DNA of 60,267 nucleotides from Ramlibacter aquaticus (GCF_015159745.1 NZ_JADDOJ010000016.1:1-60267); one strand, 5' to 3'; shown: positions 7,997 to 16,404, counted from the first letter of the stretch. Notes: generated by a model from the sequence alone, not told the origin. Program-made: numbers and translations.

Positions 7997-8332
7997 ATGC
8001 CGTGGTCCACCGAACCCATCCTCGAACCGCCCACCCGCACGCTTGATGCTTGGATGGCAGTGGAGGTGCCTTTCGACGGCCCAGACAAGCCGTGGACGTT
8101 GCACCTGGTGGGCTGGCGTGTCGAGGGAGGACGCGGCCAGGTGAGTTCCCCCGTCGAAGCGCTCGACCCCTGCAGGCGGCTCGCGCGCACTCGCAGCGGC
8201 CGCATCTATGAGCTCAGGCATGGCCCGGGGCTCAACGGAGATGCCTTCGCGACTTGGTGCACCTGGAAAGGCCGGCACGGCATTGAAGCTGAGCGGGACG
8301 CCTGCGACCAAGTTGCTGCCCTGCTTTCCTGA
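7997..8332 (+). CDS. SOS-regulated hypothetical protein
   Basis: A 111-residue soluble protein (MPWSTEPILEPPTRT start). ATG 7997 is preferred because it follows a CAGAGG ribosome binding site, while the upstream ATG at 7964 lies inside the LexA box. It has a tryptophan-rich first half (WMAVEV, WTLHLVGWRV) and a conserved-looking end (GRIYELRHGPGLNGDAFATW). I do not recognise the family. Its control by a near-perfect LexA box suggests a role in DNA damage or in induction of the surrounding element. Confidence 0.65.
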   Translation: MPWSTEPILEPPTRTLDAWMAVEVPFDGPDKPWTLHLVGWRVEGGRGQVSSPVEALDPCRRLARTRSGRIYELRHGPGLNGDAFATWCTWKGRHGIEAERDACDQVAALLS

Positions 8333-8347
8333 GGACGGTTGCGTTTG

Positions 8348-8431
8348 TTAGCACGGTAGGTACACTGGCGTGGGGCCAAGCTGCTTCATTCTTAGCACGA
8401 TAAACACAGTGTGCTATACTTACGGTGCTAA
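8348..8431 (+). promoter_or_regulatory. promoter and autoregulatory repeats of the AbiE-like operon
   Basis: A -35 TTAGCA (8392-8397) and -10 TATACT (8415-8420) are 17 bases apart. The heptamer TTAGCAC occurs at 8348 and 8392, and its inverse GTGCTAA/GTGCTAT at 8425 and 8411, so repeats surround the promoter. AbiEi-type antitoxins repress their promoters through such inverted repeats. The start codon at 8432 is about 5 bases past the predicted transcript start, so the message is close to leaderless. Confidence 0.7.
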
Positions 8432-9262
8432 ATGGATGATGTCGCCTTCAGCCGAGAGCTCCTCCAAGCCCGGCTCCTCGTAGAACTCATGAGCCAGGCT
8501 GCCCACAAGGAGCTGGTGCTCAAGGGCGGCTTGGCCATGCGCGCTGTGATGGGCAGTACGCGGTACACCAAGGACATCGACTTGGACGCCGTGGGCCCAG
8601 CCTCCGAGGCGCGGCTCCAAGGCATCGTTCGCAGGGCCCTCGAGCGCGTCACCAAGCAGCCTGGCCTTATCGAGGACGCGACCTGGAGCGAGCCGAAGCA
8701 GACTGGCACGACCCTTCGCTGGAAGGTGAATGGACGCGCCCCCGGTTCTGCCCGGCCAATCGCCCTGACGGTGGAGATTTCGCGCCGGCCTTGGACAGCC
8801 GACTTCCAGACAAAGGAAGTTGAGCTGTCCCCGGATTTCGCGGAGGGTGCCGCCAAGGGCAGCCGTGTGCTCACGCTCGACGAGCAGGCTCTGGCCGTTT
8901 GCAAGGTGCTGGCTCTGACGGACCCGAAAAGAGACGCCGCTCGCGACTTGTTCGACCTGAGTGTGCTGCTGGAGACGCCCCTTGAGGACCCGGCCAAGCT
9001 GCTGGTCACCCAAGAGCGCGAACGACTGCAGCTGGCGCTGGACGAGCTCTGGGCCAAGGTCGAAAAGATGGACTACGCACGCTTCAAGCAAGACGTGGCG
9101 CCCTACCTTCGTCCGGAGACGGTCGACGCCATCTCTGAGGAAGACTACGAAGAGATGCGCGTGAACGTGGCCGAGCGCGTCGAACAGTGGCTTGAAGCTG
9201 CCGTCAAGCAGCAGGAGAGTGACCAACAAGGCAAGGCGCTTGCCATGCCGGGAGTGAAGTGA
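8432..9262 (+). CDS. AbiEii/AbiGii-family nucleotidyltransferase toxin
   Basis: A 276-residue DUF1814-type nucleotidyltransferase. It has KGGLAMRAVMG followed by the catalytic TRYTKDIDLDAVG (GG and DxD motifs of the DNA polymerase beta fold), and a later DLFDLSVLLE segment typical of the family. AbiEii toxins add nucleotides to tRNA acceptor ends and provide phage defence in type IV toxin-antitoxin systems. The partner AbiEi-like gene follows with a one-base TGATG overlap. Here the toxin comes first, the reverse of classical abiE. Confidence 0.85.
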   Translation: MDDVAFSRELLQARLLVELMSQAAHKELVLKGGLAMRAVMGSTRYTKDIDLDAVGPASEARLQGIVRRALERVTKQPGLIEDATWSEPKQTGTTLRWKVNGRAPGSARPIALTVEISRRPWTADFQTKEVELSPDFAEGAAKGSRVLTLDEQALAVCKVLALTDPKRDAARDLFDLSVLLETPLEDPAKLLVTQERERLQLALDELWAKVEKMDYARFKQDVAPYLRPETVDAISEEDYEEMRVNVAERVEQWLEAAVKQQESDQQGKALAMPGVK

Positions 9263-10083
9263 TGGAAGCCGTACTCGAGAACCCCGCAATCTCCAGCCAG
9301 TGGCGATATGCGCTACTTGGCTCGCTTGAGAAACCGTCCGCGCCGCGTGTGTGCAGCACGGAGGATTTGACGCGCCTAGTGCAAACAGCTCGCCCGAACG
9401 CCGCGCCAGCAACGGTTCGAGCAGCGATTGACGGGTTGGTAGAGGCCCGGGCTCTTCTCAAAGTCAGTCGAGGCCTGTACCTGAATCGACGCGCGCGCCC
9501 CACCGTGGACCTTGCCGAAGCTGCGCGTCACATCCGCTCAGGGGCCCTGGTGTCGCTTGAGTCCGTTCTGGGCGAGTGCGGCTTCCTGAACAACCCCGCT
9601 GCCATCGTCACCGCCGTACTTCCGTTCAGAGCGAACAACGTTCCAAACGTGGGCACGGTCAAGACCAGTGGCGGACAGGTGTTCCGATTCAGCGCGCTTC
9701 CGGAAAGGCTGTTCCCGAAGACCGAGGCAGACGAGCGCTCAATGCTGCAAGCCGGCCGCTTCTTCCCTATCGCCAAACCCGAGGTGGCCGCCCTGCACTG
9801 GCTGTACCTGGCGCTTTCGCCGCGCAGTCCCATGAAGGAGGCTCCTCAGGACGTCGACTTCTCAGTCCTGGACCTGGACCTGCTCAAGAAGCTGGCCTGG
9901 CAGTGGGACCTCGCACGTCCCTTGCAAGAGTGGATGCAACGTGTGGAGCTCACCGGAGACATCCAGGAGCCTTCGGCGCTCGTGGTTCGCACAGAGCAAG
10001 CGGCCGAGGAAAGCCGCAACCGCGGCGCCGGCGCGAAGGAAAGACTGCTCGCGCGCCGACGAAACAGCACGCCGTCGGCGTAA
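9262..10083 (+). CDS. AbiEi-like antitoxin/transcriptional regulator
   Basis: A 273-residue protein. It has an N-terminal winged-helix region (ATVRAAIDGLVEARALLKVSRGLYLNRRA), as in AbiEi, then a larger C-terminal domain (HIRSGALVSLESVLGECGF). AbiEi proteins bind operator repeats and counteract AbiEii without stable contact. ATG 9262 overlaps the toxin stop by one base; a GTG one codon upstream is the alternative. The assignment rests mainly on pairing with the nucleotidyltransferase and on domain layout. Confidence 0.75.
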   Translation: MEAVLENPAISSQWRYALLGSLEKPSAPRVCSTEDLTRLVQTARPNAAPATVRAAIDGLVEARALLKVSRGLYLNRRARPTVDLAEAARHIRSGALVSLESVLGECGFLNNPAAIVTAVLPFRANNVPNVGTVKTSGGQVFRFSALPERLFPKTEADERSMLQAGRFFPIAKPEVAALHWLYLALSPRSPMKEAPQDVDFSVLDLDLLKKLAWQWDLARPLQEWMQRVELTGDIQEPSALVVRTEQAAEESRNRGAGAKERLLARRRNSTPSA

Positions 10084-10091
10084 CTGGTGTC

Positions 10092-10685
10092 TTAGGCTTC
10101 GCCCTGCCCCTGCTTAGTCGCGTCGCCCAGCCGTGCGGCCTCGCCGTGCGGCCGGTACTGGCCCACCACCACTCCTTGAGCTCGCCAGCCAGAACGAAGC
10201 TCGTTCGCCAATGCGAAAGTGCTTCCTCGACGCAGCACGAGCAGGTGGCCCTGCTCCAGCGCGCCCATGAAGCGCACCGCACCTTCGAGGCTGGCCCAAA
10301 TCCAATCTCCGGGCTGTCGCCCGACTTGCCACTCTGTCTGCACCCGACGCGTCTCTCTTCGACGTTCCTCGCACAGAAAGCCAAAGTGAAGTTGCAACCA
10401 GTACGAAGGTTGTGCGCGCCTGCGCCGCACCGCGGCGGCAAATTCGGCCTCCAGCATCAAGAAGGGCGTGGCAGGCGAGGCTGGCGACCCCAAGACCCGC
10501 ATCTCAGGGTCGAAAACGAACTCTCTGAGAGGGCTGGGACGGCGGGCGGCTTTCACGCTTGGTCCGCCGACTGCGCAGGCGCCGGCAGCGGCTTCCGAAG
10601 AAATCGCATCTGCCAAGGAATCGGCGGTAGCCCCGGACCCCCGACCGGGACGTACTTCCAAGAAGCCCAGTCGCAGCGCCGGCAC
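10092..10685 (-). CDS. hypothetical protein
   Basis: An open frame of 197 codons converging on the AbiE-like operon. The C-terminal 135 residues look protein-like (PSYWLQLHFGFLCEERRRE, then GDWIWASLEGAVRFMGALEQGH and LLVLRRGSTFALANELRSGW). The first 60 residues are low-complexity and overlap another frame, so a start at ATG 10502 (MRVLGSPASP) is plausible. No family is recognised. Confidence 0.45.
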   Translation of the reverse strand: MPALRLGFLEVRPGRGSGATADSLADAISSEAAAGACAVGGPSVKAARRPSPLREFVFDPEMRVLGSPASPATPFLMLEAEFAAAVRRRRAQPSYWLQLHFGFLCEERRRETRRVQTEWQVGRQPGDWIWASLEGAVRFMGALEQGHLLVLRRGSTFALANELRSGWRAQGVVVGQYRPHGEAARLGDATKQGQGEA

Positions 10686-10846
10686 TTGAATCGAAATTCA
10701 GCGTGCCCTTGGAAGTTCTCCCCTGCCAGGTCCACGCCGAGGTCATGAAGCTGCAACAGGCATCTTGATTTTTTGGACTCGAATGAACATTCGTGTTGAC
10801 AAGGACTTAGGGCAGGTTCCTCCAGGGGTTCAGAATTGCTCTCCAT
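10553..10846 (-). CDS. possible small cysteine-containing protein
   Basis: A 97-residue frame overlapping the previous one. The middle part looks coding (LQLHDLGVDLAGENFQGHA, then FKCRRCDWASWKYV with a CxxC pair). If both genes are real, the downstream gene must start near 10502. No family is recognised. Confidence 0.33.
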   Translation of the reverse strand: MESNSEPLEEPALSPCQHECSFESKKSRCLLQLHDLGVDLAGENFQGHAEFRFKCRRCDWASWKYVPVGGPGLPPIPWQMRFLRKPLPAPAQSADQA

Positions 10847-10859
10847 ACCGAGCTATCCA

Positions 10860-10881
10860 TGGGTTGGTCAGCGCGGCATCC
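10860..10881 (+). repeat. 22-bp direct repeat, right copy
   Basis: Exact second copy, same orientation, of 3695-3716. It lies 22 bases beyond the modC stop codon, at the boundary between the mer/AbiE island and the mod operon. Confidence 0.7.
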
Positions 10882-10902
10882 AAGTAGGCCCGCGATACGG
10901 CC

Positions 10903-11967
10903 CTACGACTCTGCGTTCGCGTTTGGCATGACGTGCACCGCCTGAGGCGGGAGCGTGAGCCGAATCGTCTCGCCGACCGAAACGCTTCGCCGCCGTAGCA
11001 CGTGCTTGGGCCCGCTGAACGCCACGACCGCCTTGTTCGGCAGCTCCGCGTACACCCTCGTGTCCGAACCGATGGGCACTAGGCGAAGTACGCGCGCGTC
11101 GAAGGAATTGACCGGGAGCGCACCTGGGTCCGTGAGCCTCACGTCGTCTGTCGCCACGCAGAAGTCCACTGGGCCCGGCAAAGTCTTCGTGCTGACCTCC
11201 AGGCGCAGGCCGTTCCAGGCCAAGCCCTGCCCCGAGTCCGAGTCCAGCTCTCCGGAAAACACGTTCTTATGCCCCATGAGGCGCGCCACTTCGGCATCTG
11301 CGGGACGGCGGTACACCTCTTCGGGGGTGCCTCCTTGCAGGGTCTTGCCGTGGTGAAGCACTACCACCCTGTCGGCAAGCACCTGGGCCTCCGGAATTGA
11401 ATGGGTGACTAGGAGCGTCGGAATCGAGAGCGTTGAACGCAATTCCGCGAGCTCCTCGTACAGGCGCTCGCGCGTCATCTGGTCGACCGCGGAGAATGGC
11501 TCGTCCAATAGCAGCACCTCGGGCGACCGCGCCAGGGCGCGCGCAAGCCCGACGCGCTGCTGTTGCCCACCGGAGAGCTGACCAGGCCGGCGGCCCTCCA
11601 TCCCTCCCATCCTCACGGCTGTGAGCACCGCAGCTGCGCGCTCCTGCTTGTCCCGGCCGGTTCCGCTGGCCGCCGCCATCACGTTCTCCAGTACGGTCAT
11701 GTGCGGGAAGAGCGCATAACTCTGGAACACGAAGCCGACCCGACGTTCGTGAGTCGGCACGTTCACGGCATGCTCACTGTCAAGCCAGGTGGACTCGCCG
11801 ACACGCACAAAGCCACGGGCTCCCGGCAGCAGGCCGGCGATGGATTTCAGCAGCGTCGACTTCCCCGCTCCCGAGGGGCCGACCACCGCCACAAGCTCGC
11901 CGGGAGCGCATTCGAGACTGGCCTGCAAAGAGGCGGGCTCGGTCTGCTGGATGTTGACCTGCAGCAT
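10903..11967 (-). CDS. modC: ModC, molybdate ABC transporter ATPase
   Basis: A 354-residue ABC ATPase: Walker A GPSGAGKST, signature LSGGQQQRV, Walker B VLLLDEPFSAVD, switch histidine in LLVTHS, and a C-terminal regulatory extension of about 120 residues as in MOP-type ATPases. It energises molybdate (and tungstate) import with ModA and ModB. Start two bases after the modB stop. Last gene of the leftward modABC operon. Confidence 0.92.
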   Translation of the reverse strand: MLQVNIQQTEPASLQASLECAPGELVAVVGPSGAGKSTLLKSIAGLLPGARGFVRVGESTWLDSEHAVNVPTHERRVGFVFQSYALFPHMTVLENVMAAASGTGRDKQERAAAVLTAVRMGGMEGRRPGQLSGGQQQRVGLARALARSPEVLLLDEPFSAVDQMTRERLYEELAELRSTLSIPTLLVTHSIPEAQVLADRVVVLHHGKTLQGGTPEEVYRRPADAEVARLMGHKNVFSGELDSDSGQGLAWNGLRLEVSTKTLPGPVDFCVATDDVRLTDPGALPVNSFDARVLRLVPIGSDTRVYAELPNKAVVAFSGPKHVLRRRSVSVGETIRLTLPPQAVHVMPNANAES

Positions 11968-11969
11968 GG

Positions 11970-12632
11970 TCAGAAGGCGCGGCCGCTTCTACCCTGGCGT
12001 GCAGCTAGGCCAAGCGCCAGCAGCGAAACCACGAGAAGGAAGGCGGACATCATCCCGGCCGCGCGCATGTCGAAGGCCTGCACGCGGTCGTAGATGGCGA
12101 TGGCCACCGTCTTCGTCTGGCCAGGAATGCTCCCGCCGACCATCAGCACCACTCCGAATTCCCCGAGCGTGTGAGCGGCCGTCATCACCAACCCTGACAG
12201 AACGCCTGGCCATGCAAGCGGCAACTCCACCCGCGCGAAAGCCTGCGCCGGCGTCATGCCGCACATGCGCGCGGCCTGCAGGATTTCCTGCGGCACCGCC
12301 TCGAATGCCCTGAGCATCGGCACCAGCGCAAACGGGACATTGAAGACAATGGACGCGAGCAGCAGTCCTTCGAAGGAGAACGCCAAGGTGTGTCCAGTCA
12401 GGCGCTCATAGAGCGCACCCAAGGGCGACGCGGCGCCCATGGCCACCAGGAGGTAGTACCCGAGCACAGTCGGGGGCAGCACCAGCGGCAAGTTGAGGGC
12501 GGCCTCGACCAGCCAGCGCTTAGACGAACGGGAGCGAGCAAGTGGACGGGCGACCCAGATGCCGAGCGGCAACAGGACCGCGCAGGTGGCCAGCGCCAGC
12601 GTGAACGAGAGCCGAAGCGCGTCCCAGTCCAT
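11970..12632 (-). CDS. modB: ModB, molybdate ABC transporter permease
   Basis: A 220-residue inner-membrane permease with five or six hydrophobic helices. The cytoplasmic EAA-type loop (ILQAARMCGMTPAQAFARVELPL, residues about 130-152) contacts ModC. ATG 12632 (MDWDALRLSF) overlaps the modA stop by one base; a longer frame upstream overlaps modA and is not used. Confidence 0.93.
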   Translation of the reverse strand: MDWDALRLSFTLALATCAVLLPLGIWVARPLARSRSSKRWLVEAALNLPLVLPPTVLGYYLLVAMGAASPLGALYERLTGHTLAFSFEGLLLASIVFNVPFALVPMLRAFEAVPQEILQAARMCGMTPAQAFARVELPLAWPGVLSGLVMTAAHTLGEFGVVLMVGGSIPGQTKTVAIAIYDRVQAFDMRAAGMMSAFLLVVSLLALGLAARQGRSGRAF

Positions 12633-13399
12633 CACTCTCCCGGGAGCCGAAAGCCGAACCTCTTGAATACGTCTCGAGCCGCTGGCCCTTGCAGGTACTC
12701 GTAGAAGGCCCTGGCCTCCGGCACGGCCCTGCGCATCAGCACCATTCGTTGCCGCAGTGGCTGGTGCAGTGGTTCTGGCAGGACGGCGTACTTGCCCCGT
12801 CCCCCAAAATTTGGCGAGAGCGCAAGTGACAGCGCGAAGATGCCGCCTTCCGTGCTTCCGCTTGCCGCGAACTGGGCTGCCTGGGAGACGTTCTCCCCCA
12901 TGACGAGCTTCGGCTCGAGCTGAGTCCACAGGCCCTTGGCCTGGAGCGCTTGCATCGCTGCCCGCCCGTACGGTGCGTGTTCGGGGTTGGCGATGGCGAA
13001 CTTTCGGACGCGACCTTGGGCCAGCGCGGCCTTCAAACCCTCCATGCCCGGGTCGGGCGTGAACGCGGTCTCCGAAGGCGAGAAAAGCACGATGCGCCCT
13101 GACGCGTAGAGCGCGCCCTCATCCGCGGTCAACCCCTTGGTAGCAAGTGCCTTGACGAAGCCCTCGTCCGCCGACATGAACATGTCAAATGGCGCGCCCT
13201 GCTCGAGCTGGCGCGCGAAGTTGCCGGACGAGCCATAGGTCACGCGTACCGCGCGGCCGGTCGACTTCTCATAACCGGCGACGATTACATCGAGCGCGAA
13301 CTTCAGGTCTGAAGCAGCGGCAATCGTGACGCTCGTCTGCGCCCAGGTGTGAGTTGCCGCGCTCGCAAGCATCAGGGGCAGGAGTTCACGTCGCTTCAT
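12632..13399 (-). CDS. modA: ModA, periplasmic molybdate-binding protein
   Basis: A 255-residue precursor: signal peptide (MKRRELLPLMLASAATHTWA), then VTIAAASDLKFALD, the oxyanion-binding N-terminus of ModA, with GSSGNFARQLEQGAPFD and ANPEHAPYGRAA as further ligand-loop motifs. It delivers molybdate to ModBC. ATG 13399 is fixed by the signal peptide and by the Mo-box immediately upstream. Confidence 0.93.
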   Translation of the reverse strand: MKRRELLPLMLASAATHTWAQTSVTIAAASDLKFALDVIVAGYEKSTGRAVRVTYGSSGNFARQLEQGAPFDMFMSADEGFVKALATKGLTADEGALYASGRIVLFSPSETAFTPDPGMEGLKAALAQGRVRKFAIANPEHAPYGRAAMQALQAKGLWTQLEPKLVMGENVSQAAQFAASGSTEGGIFALSLALSPNFGGRGKYAVLPEPLHQPLRQRMVLMRRAVPEARAFYEYLQGPAARDVFKRFGFRLPGE

Positions 13400-13406
13400 G
13401 GTCTTC

Positions 13407-13430
13407 CGATATATTTTCAAGAATATAACG
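13407..13430. promoter_or_regulatory. ModE operator (Mo-box) between modA and modE
   Basis: The sequence CGATATAT at 13407-13414 and ATATAACG at 13423-13430 form an imperfect dyad with an 8-base centre, matching the CGNTATAT type half-sites of ModE. It sits 8 bases before modA. Repression of modABC by ModE-molybdate is expected. Confidence 0.78.
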
Positions 13431-13467
13431 GAACCAGAAAGCGAGAGCTCTGGGCGGTATCCTTCGA

Positions 13468-13824
13468 ATGGTGAGCATTGCCAAGAATCAGCCAGCCTTG
13501 GTCTTCCGCGTGTCAGTGAAGGCCGGCGTTGCCATGGGCCCTGGCAAGGCGTCACTCTTGCGCGCAATCAGCCAGACGGGCAGCATCGCCGCGGCCGCTC
13601 GCGAGCTGGAAATGAGCTATAGCCGCGCCTGGCTGCTGGTAAAGAGCATGAACGAGCAGTTCCTGGAGCCCTTGGTCGAAGTTGGTCGCGGCGGTGCCAC
13701 CCGAGGTGGGGCGACGGTTACGCCACTCGGGCTGCGGGCCCTTGAGATGTACGAGGCGATGCAGACTGAGGCGGAGCGTGCGACGGCCCCGTACCGCCAA
13801 AGGTTCGCGAAGCTTCTGCGGTAG
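13468..13824 (+). CDS. modE: ModE-like molybdate regulator, DNA-binding domain only
   Basis: A 118-residue protein consisting of the ModE/LysR-type winged HTH (ISQTGSIAAAARELEMSYSRAWLLVKSMN). It lacks the C-terminal MOP domains that bind molybdate in full ModE (about 260 residues). Such short forms are common in proteobacteria and need another way to sense molybdate. Divergent from modA with the Mo-box between. Confidence 0.85.
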   Translation: MVSIAKNQPALVFRVSVKAGVAMGPGKASLLRAISQTGSIAAAARELEMSYSRAWLLVKSMNEQFLEPLVEVGRGGATRGGATVTPLGLRALEMYEAMQTEAERATAPYRQRFAKLLR

Positions 13825-13994
13825 CCAGGCCAGCCGAGCGGTTCCGCATACTTCCTTCGCCGCAAACGCACTGCTAGAAGCTAGCCAATTCGGCCTGACT
13901 GGGTGGGCCGACGCATTTTCGCTACTCATCCGTGAGGCACGGTGTTGGCCTACGCGACTCACACCGCATGTGCGTTACGCTGAAGTAACCCCCG

Positions 13995-14267
13995 ATGAGT
14001 CAGTCCGTGAGCAGTACCACTTCGCCCCTACCCGCCTACGATGCCCCTCCCGCTCCGCGAGAAGGGCAGGTATTCATCGACACCTCTGGCGGCTATTGGA
14101 AGGTCAAACGGCTGACGCTAGCCGAAAACCCGGCGGGCTTTTACTTGGTCCACCTTGGCTACGGCACGAAGCTCGAATCCCTCAACGATTCCATGATTCT
14201 CGGGCCCAGGGAATTCGCTGCTCTCACTCGGGAGCGCGACCTCAAGCCGCACCTTCATTCCGTCTAG
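13995..14267 (+). CDS. small hypothetical protein, stop codon at the IS junction
   Basis: A 90-residue soluble protein. A proline-rich N-terminus (PLPAYDAPPAPREGQ) precedes a compact region (VFIDTSGGYWKVKRLTL, then FYLVHLGYGTKLES). No family is recognised. The TAG stop (14265-14267) is part of the CTAG target duplicated by the downstream IS, so the protein end is preserved. Confidence 0.55.
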   Translation: MSQSVSSTTSPLPAYDAPPAPREGQVFIDTSGGYWKVKRLTLAENPAGFYLVHLGYGTKLESLNDSMILGPREFAALTRERDLKPHLHSV

Positions 14268-15092
14268 GGCGTGTTAACACTAATAGACTGGTCAGAAGAA
14301 AAGCGCGAGACTGCTGCGCATGGAAATCACGCCTGAGCAGTTTGCCCTCATCGAGCATTGCCTGCCCACGCAGCGGGGCAACGTCAGCTTGAGCAATCTA
14401 CAAGTGGTCAATGCCATCCTGTATGTGGCCGAGCACGGGTGCAAGTGGCGCGGCTTGCCCAAACGCTTTGGCAACTGGCACACCATCTACACGCGCATGA
14501 ATCGCTGGACCAAGGCGGGCGTGCTGGACAAGATGTTCGAGCAGTTGCAGCGCGAGCAGGTGGTGCGCATCAGAATCGAGGCGGTTTCGCTGGACAGCAC
14601 CAGCATCAAGGTACATCCCGACGGCACCGGTGCGTTAAAAAAAACGGACCGCAGGCCATTGGAAAATCCAGGGGTGGATGGAACACCAAGATTCATATGG
14701 TTGCCGCGGATGCTCGAACGGCCGTGACGTTCAGCCTTTCGCCCGGGCAGGCTCATGACGCCCCTGAAGGCAGGCGGCTGCTGGAGAGCCTGGGCGCAAC
14801 GAGCCGCCCGATTCACCTGCTCATGGACCGAGCGTACGAGGGCAACGAGACACGCCAGCTCGCGCTCGACCTTGGATTTATCCCGGTGGTGCCGCCGATG
14901 AAGACCCGCATCGAGCCGTGGGAGTACGACCGCCAGATGTACAAGCGGCGCAATGAAGTAGAACGCTTGTTCCGGCGCCTCAAGGGCTTCCGGCGCATCT
15001 TCTCTCGCTTCGAGAAACTCGATGCGATGTTCCTTGGCTTCCTCAGCTTCGTCCTGGTAGCCGATGGTCTTCGCAGTTTGTGTTAACAGGCC
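14268..15092 (+). mobile_element. IS5-family (IS427-group type) insertion sequence
   Basis: An 825-bp element. Terminal inverted repeats begin GGGCGTGTTAACAC on the left and GGGCCTGTTAACAC when the right end is reversed (one mismatch in 14). It is flanked by CTAG on both sides (14264-14267 and 15093-15096), the short TA-centred duplication typical of this group. The insertion interrupts the leftward gene at 15093-15714. Confidence 0.9.
14320..15086 (+). CDS. IS5-family transposase, made by -1 frameshift
   Basis: OrfA (from 14320) has the IS427-type N-terminal DNA-binding region (CKWRGLPKRFGNWHTIYTRM) and DDE residue one in SLDSTSIKV. OrfB, in the -1 frame, continues GGWNTKIHMVAADARTAV, the second aspartate in LLMDRAYEGNETR, and the glutamate region RRNEVERLFRRLKGFRRI. 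The frames are joined at a run of eight A residues (14637-14644), the usual slippery site of this group. Both halves look intact, so the element could be active. Confidence 0.88.
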
Positions 15093-15714
15093 CTAGTTCG
15101 GCCTTGTCCAGGGGGGTGTAGAAAGTCCCCCCGAAGCGCAGGAGGGCACCTATGTGCATGAACAGCAGCGGTGCGGAGTGGTTGTCCTGGCGCATGACGC
15201 ATATACCCACCCCACGCTCGGCGCGCAATCCGTCCACGAACGCCTGGAAGACTCCCGCCTGCTCGTGGCCGGTGAGGCCGCAGGATGGCCGGAACCGCAT
15301 GGCGCGGATGAGGGCGGCCGCGCCGACCTCCCGGAAGTACGCCGCCATGCAGGGCATCATAAGGAGGAACAGGTAGAACACTTCATCCTCGTGCTGCAGG
15401 TCATACATGGCTTTCCACACCTCTGCGTCGTGGGCGGGAGACAGGACGGTGAGGTCGAGGAACGCGATGGGCTCGATCTCGCCGTCCCGCATCACCTCGA
15501 CGTAGCCGTGGGCGATGGGGTGAAGGGTGGGTAGGATCAGCCGTGCGCGCAAGCCGCCACTGAGCGATATGACGCTCACAGGTTGGCCTGGTGGGATAGA
15601 GACGCGCTCGGCGAAGAACTCATCGTCTGAGGGGACGGCGCTGCGGCCGACATACAGGACGGAGTGCTCATTACCCAGAATACGTGCCGCGCAAGCGCTA
15701 ATCATGGACGTCAT
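15093..15714 (-). pseudogene. hypothetical protein truncated at its C-terminus by the IS
   Basis: About 207 native residues from ATG 15714 (MTSMISACAARILG start) to FYTPLDKAEL, after which the frame runs into the IS and stops at 15043. Without the IS and one CTAG the frame would continue about 45 codons antisense to the 13995 gene. The protein has an aromatic-rich centre (DEVFYLFLLMMPCMAAYFRE) and no recognised domain. It is the last gene of the leftward integrase operon. Confidence 0.5.
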
Positions 15715-15718
15715 GCTA

Positions 15719-16074
15719 GTTCCGTTCGTGGGGTACGACGCGATGCAAATCGGGGTGCTGGGGATGGTTTGGAGTGTTGTTGTTGCTGGAGGCGACTCCT
15801 ACCGACCGTGCGCGCCACGTAAAAGCCAATCTGGGCAACCAGATCTTGGCCATTTGGGCTGAACACACTCGCCTCGGCATAGGTCAGTGAGGAAGGTCTC
15901 TGCGTTAGAAGCGTCCGCGCGGAGCACCTGTTGGGGATGCGCAGCTTGCGGGCGCGCAGGACCGATTGGCTGATGATGGGTTGGGACCTGGTGAGCTCTC
16001 TGCCGGAGTGGGTTCAGATGGGAAGTACAGTTGCAATCTGCATGGGCCTGGCATCAGCGGTTTGCGCCTGGGCG
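15719..16074. other. intergenic stretch without a confident gene
   Basis: No convincing start. A minus-strand frame stays open for about 97 codons up to a TAG at 15716-15718 and reads protein-like near its middle (SLTYAEASVFSPNGQDLVAQ), but has no ATG and only a late GTG. A plus-strand 69-codon frame (15931-16140) has one hydrophobic segment but overlaps the next gene antisense. I make no call. Confidence 0.3.
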
Positions 16075-16404
16075 TCAGTGACTGCGCTCCTGGAAGGAGG
16101 GCCGACTCTGGCCGGCGACGATGTGCAGCGGCACGCCTGAGGGTGGCACAGCTTGCTCAGTGAAGTACAGCCGCACGGTGACGGGCATGCGGTGCACCTC
16201 CTGGAGAACCCACTCCAGGCAGGTCACCTGGTCGAGGGCGTCGTACATATCAGGCATGCGCATCAGGTCCGGGTGGACAGCCGCGATGACGACACGCTGT
16301 TCGTCCAAGCAGGCGGTGGGGACCAGCCAAGCCGAGCGGATGCCGATGGCCAGGGCTTCGGCTGTACCGGCGCGGGCCTGGGAAGGGATGGAAAGGGTGT
16401 CCAT
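16075..16404 (-). CDS. hypothetical protein of the integrase operon
   Basis: A 109-residue soluble protein (MDTLSIPSQARAGTAEALAI start), from the ATG just after the stop of the 82-residue gene (13 bases apart). The body (ALDQVTCLEWVLQEVHRMPV) is amphipathic. No family is recognised. Spacing suggests it is co-transcribed with the integrase-like gene. Confidence 0.5.
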   Translation of the reverse strand: MDTLSIPSQARAGTAEALAIGIRSAWLVPTACLDEQRVVIAAVHPDLMRMPDMYDALDQVTCLEWVLQEVHRMPVTVRLYFTEQAVPPSGVPLHIVAGQSRPSFQERSH

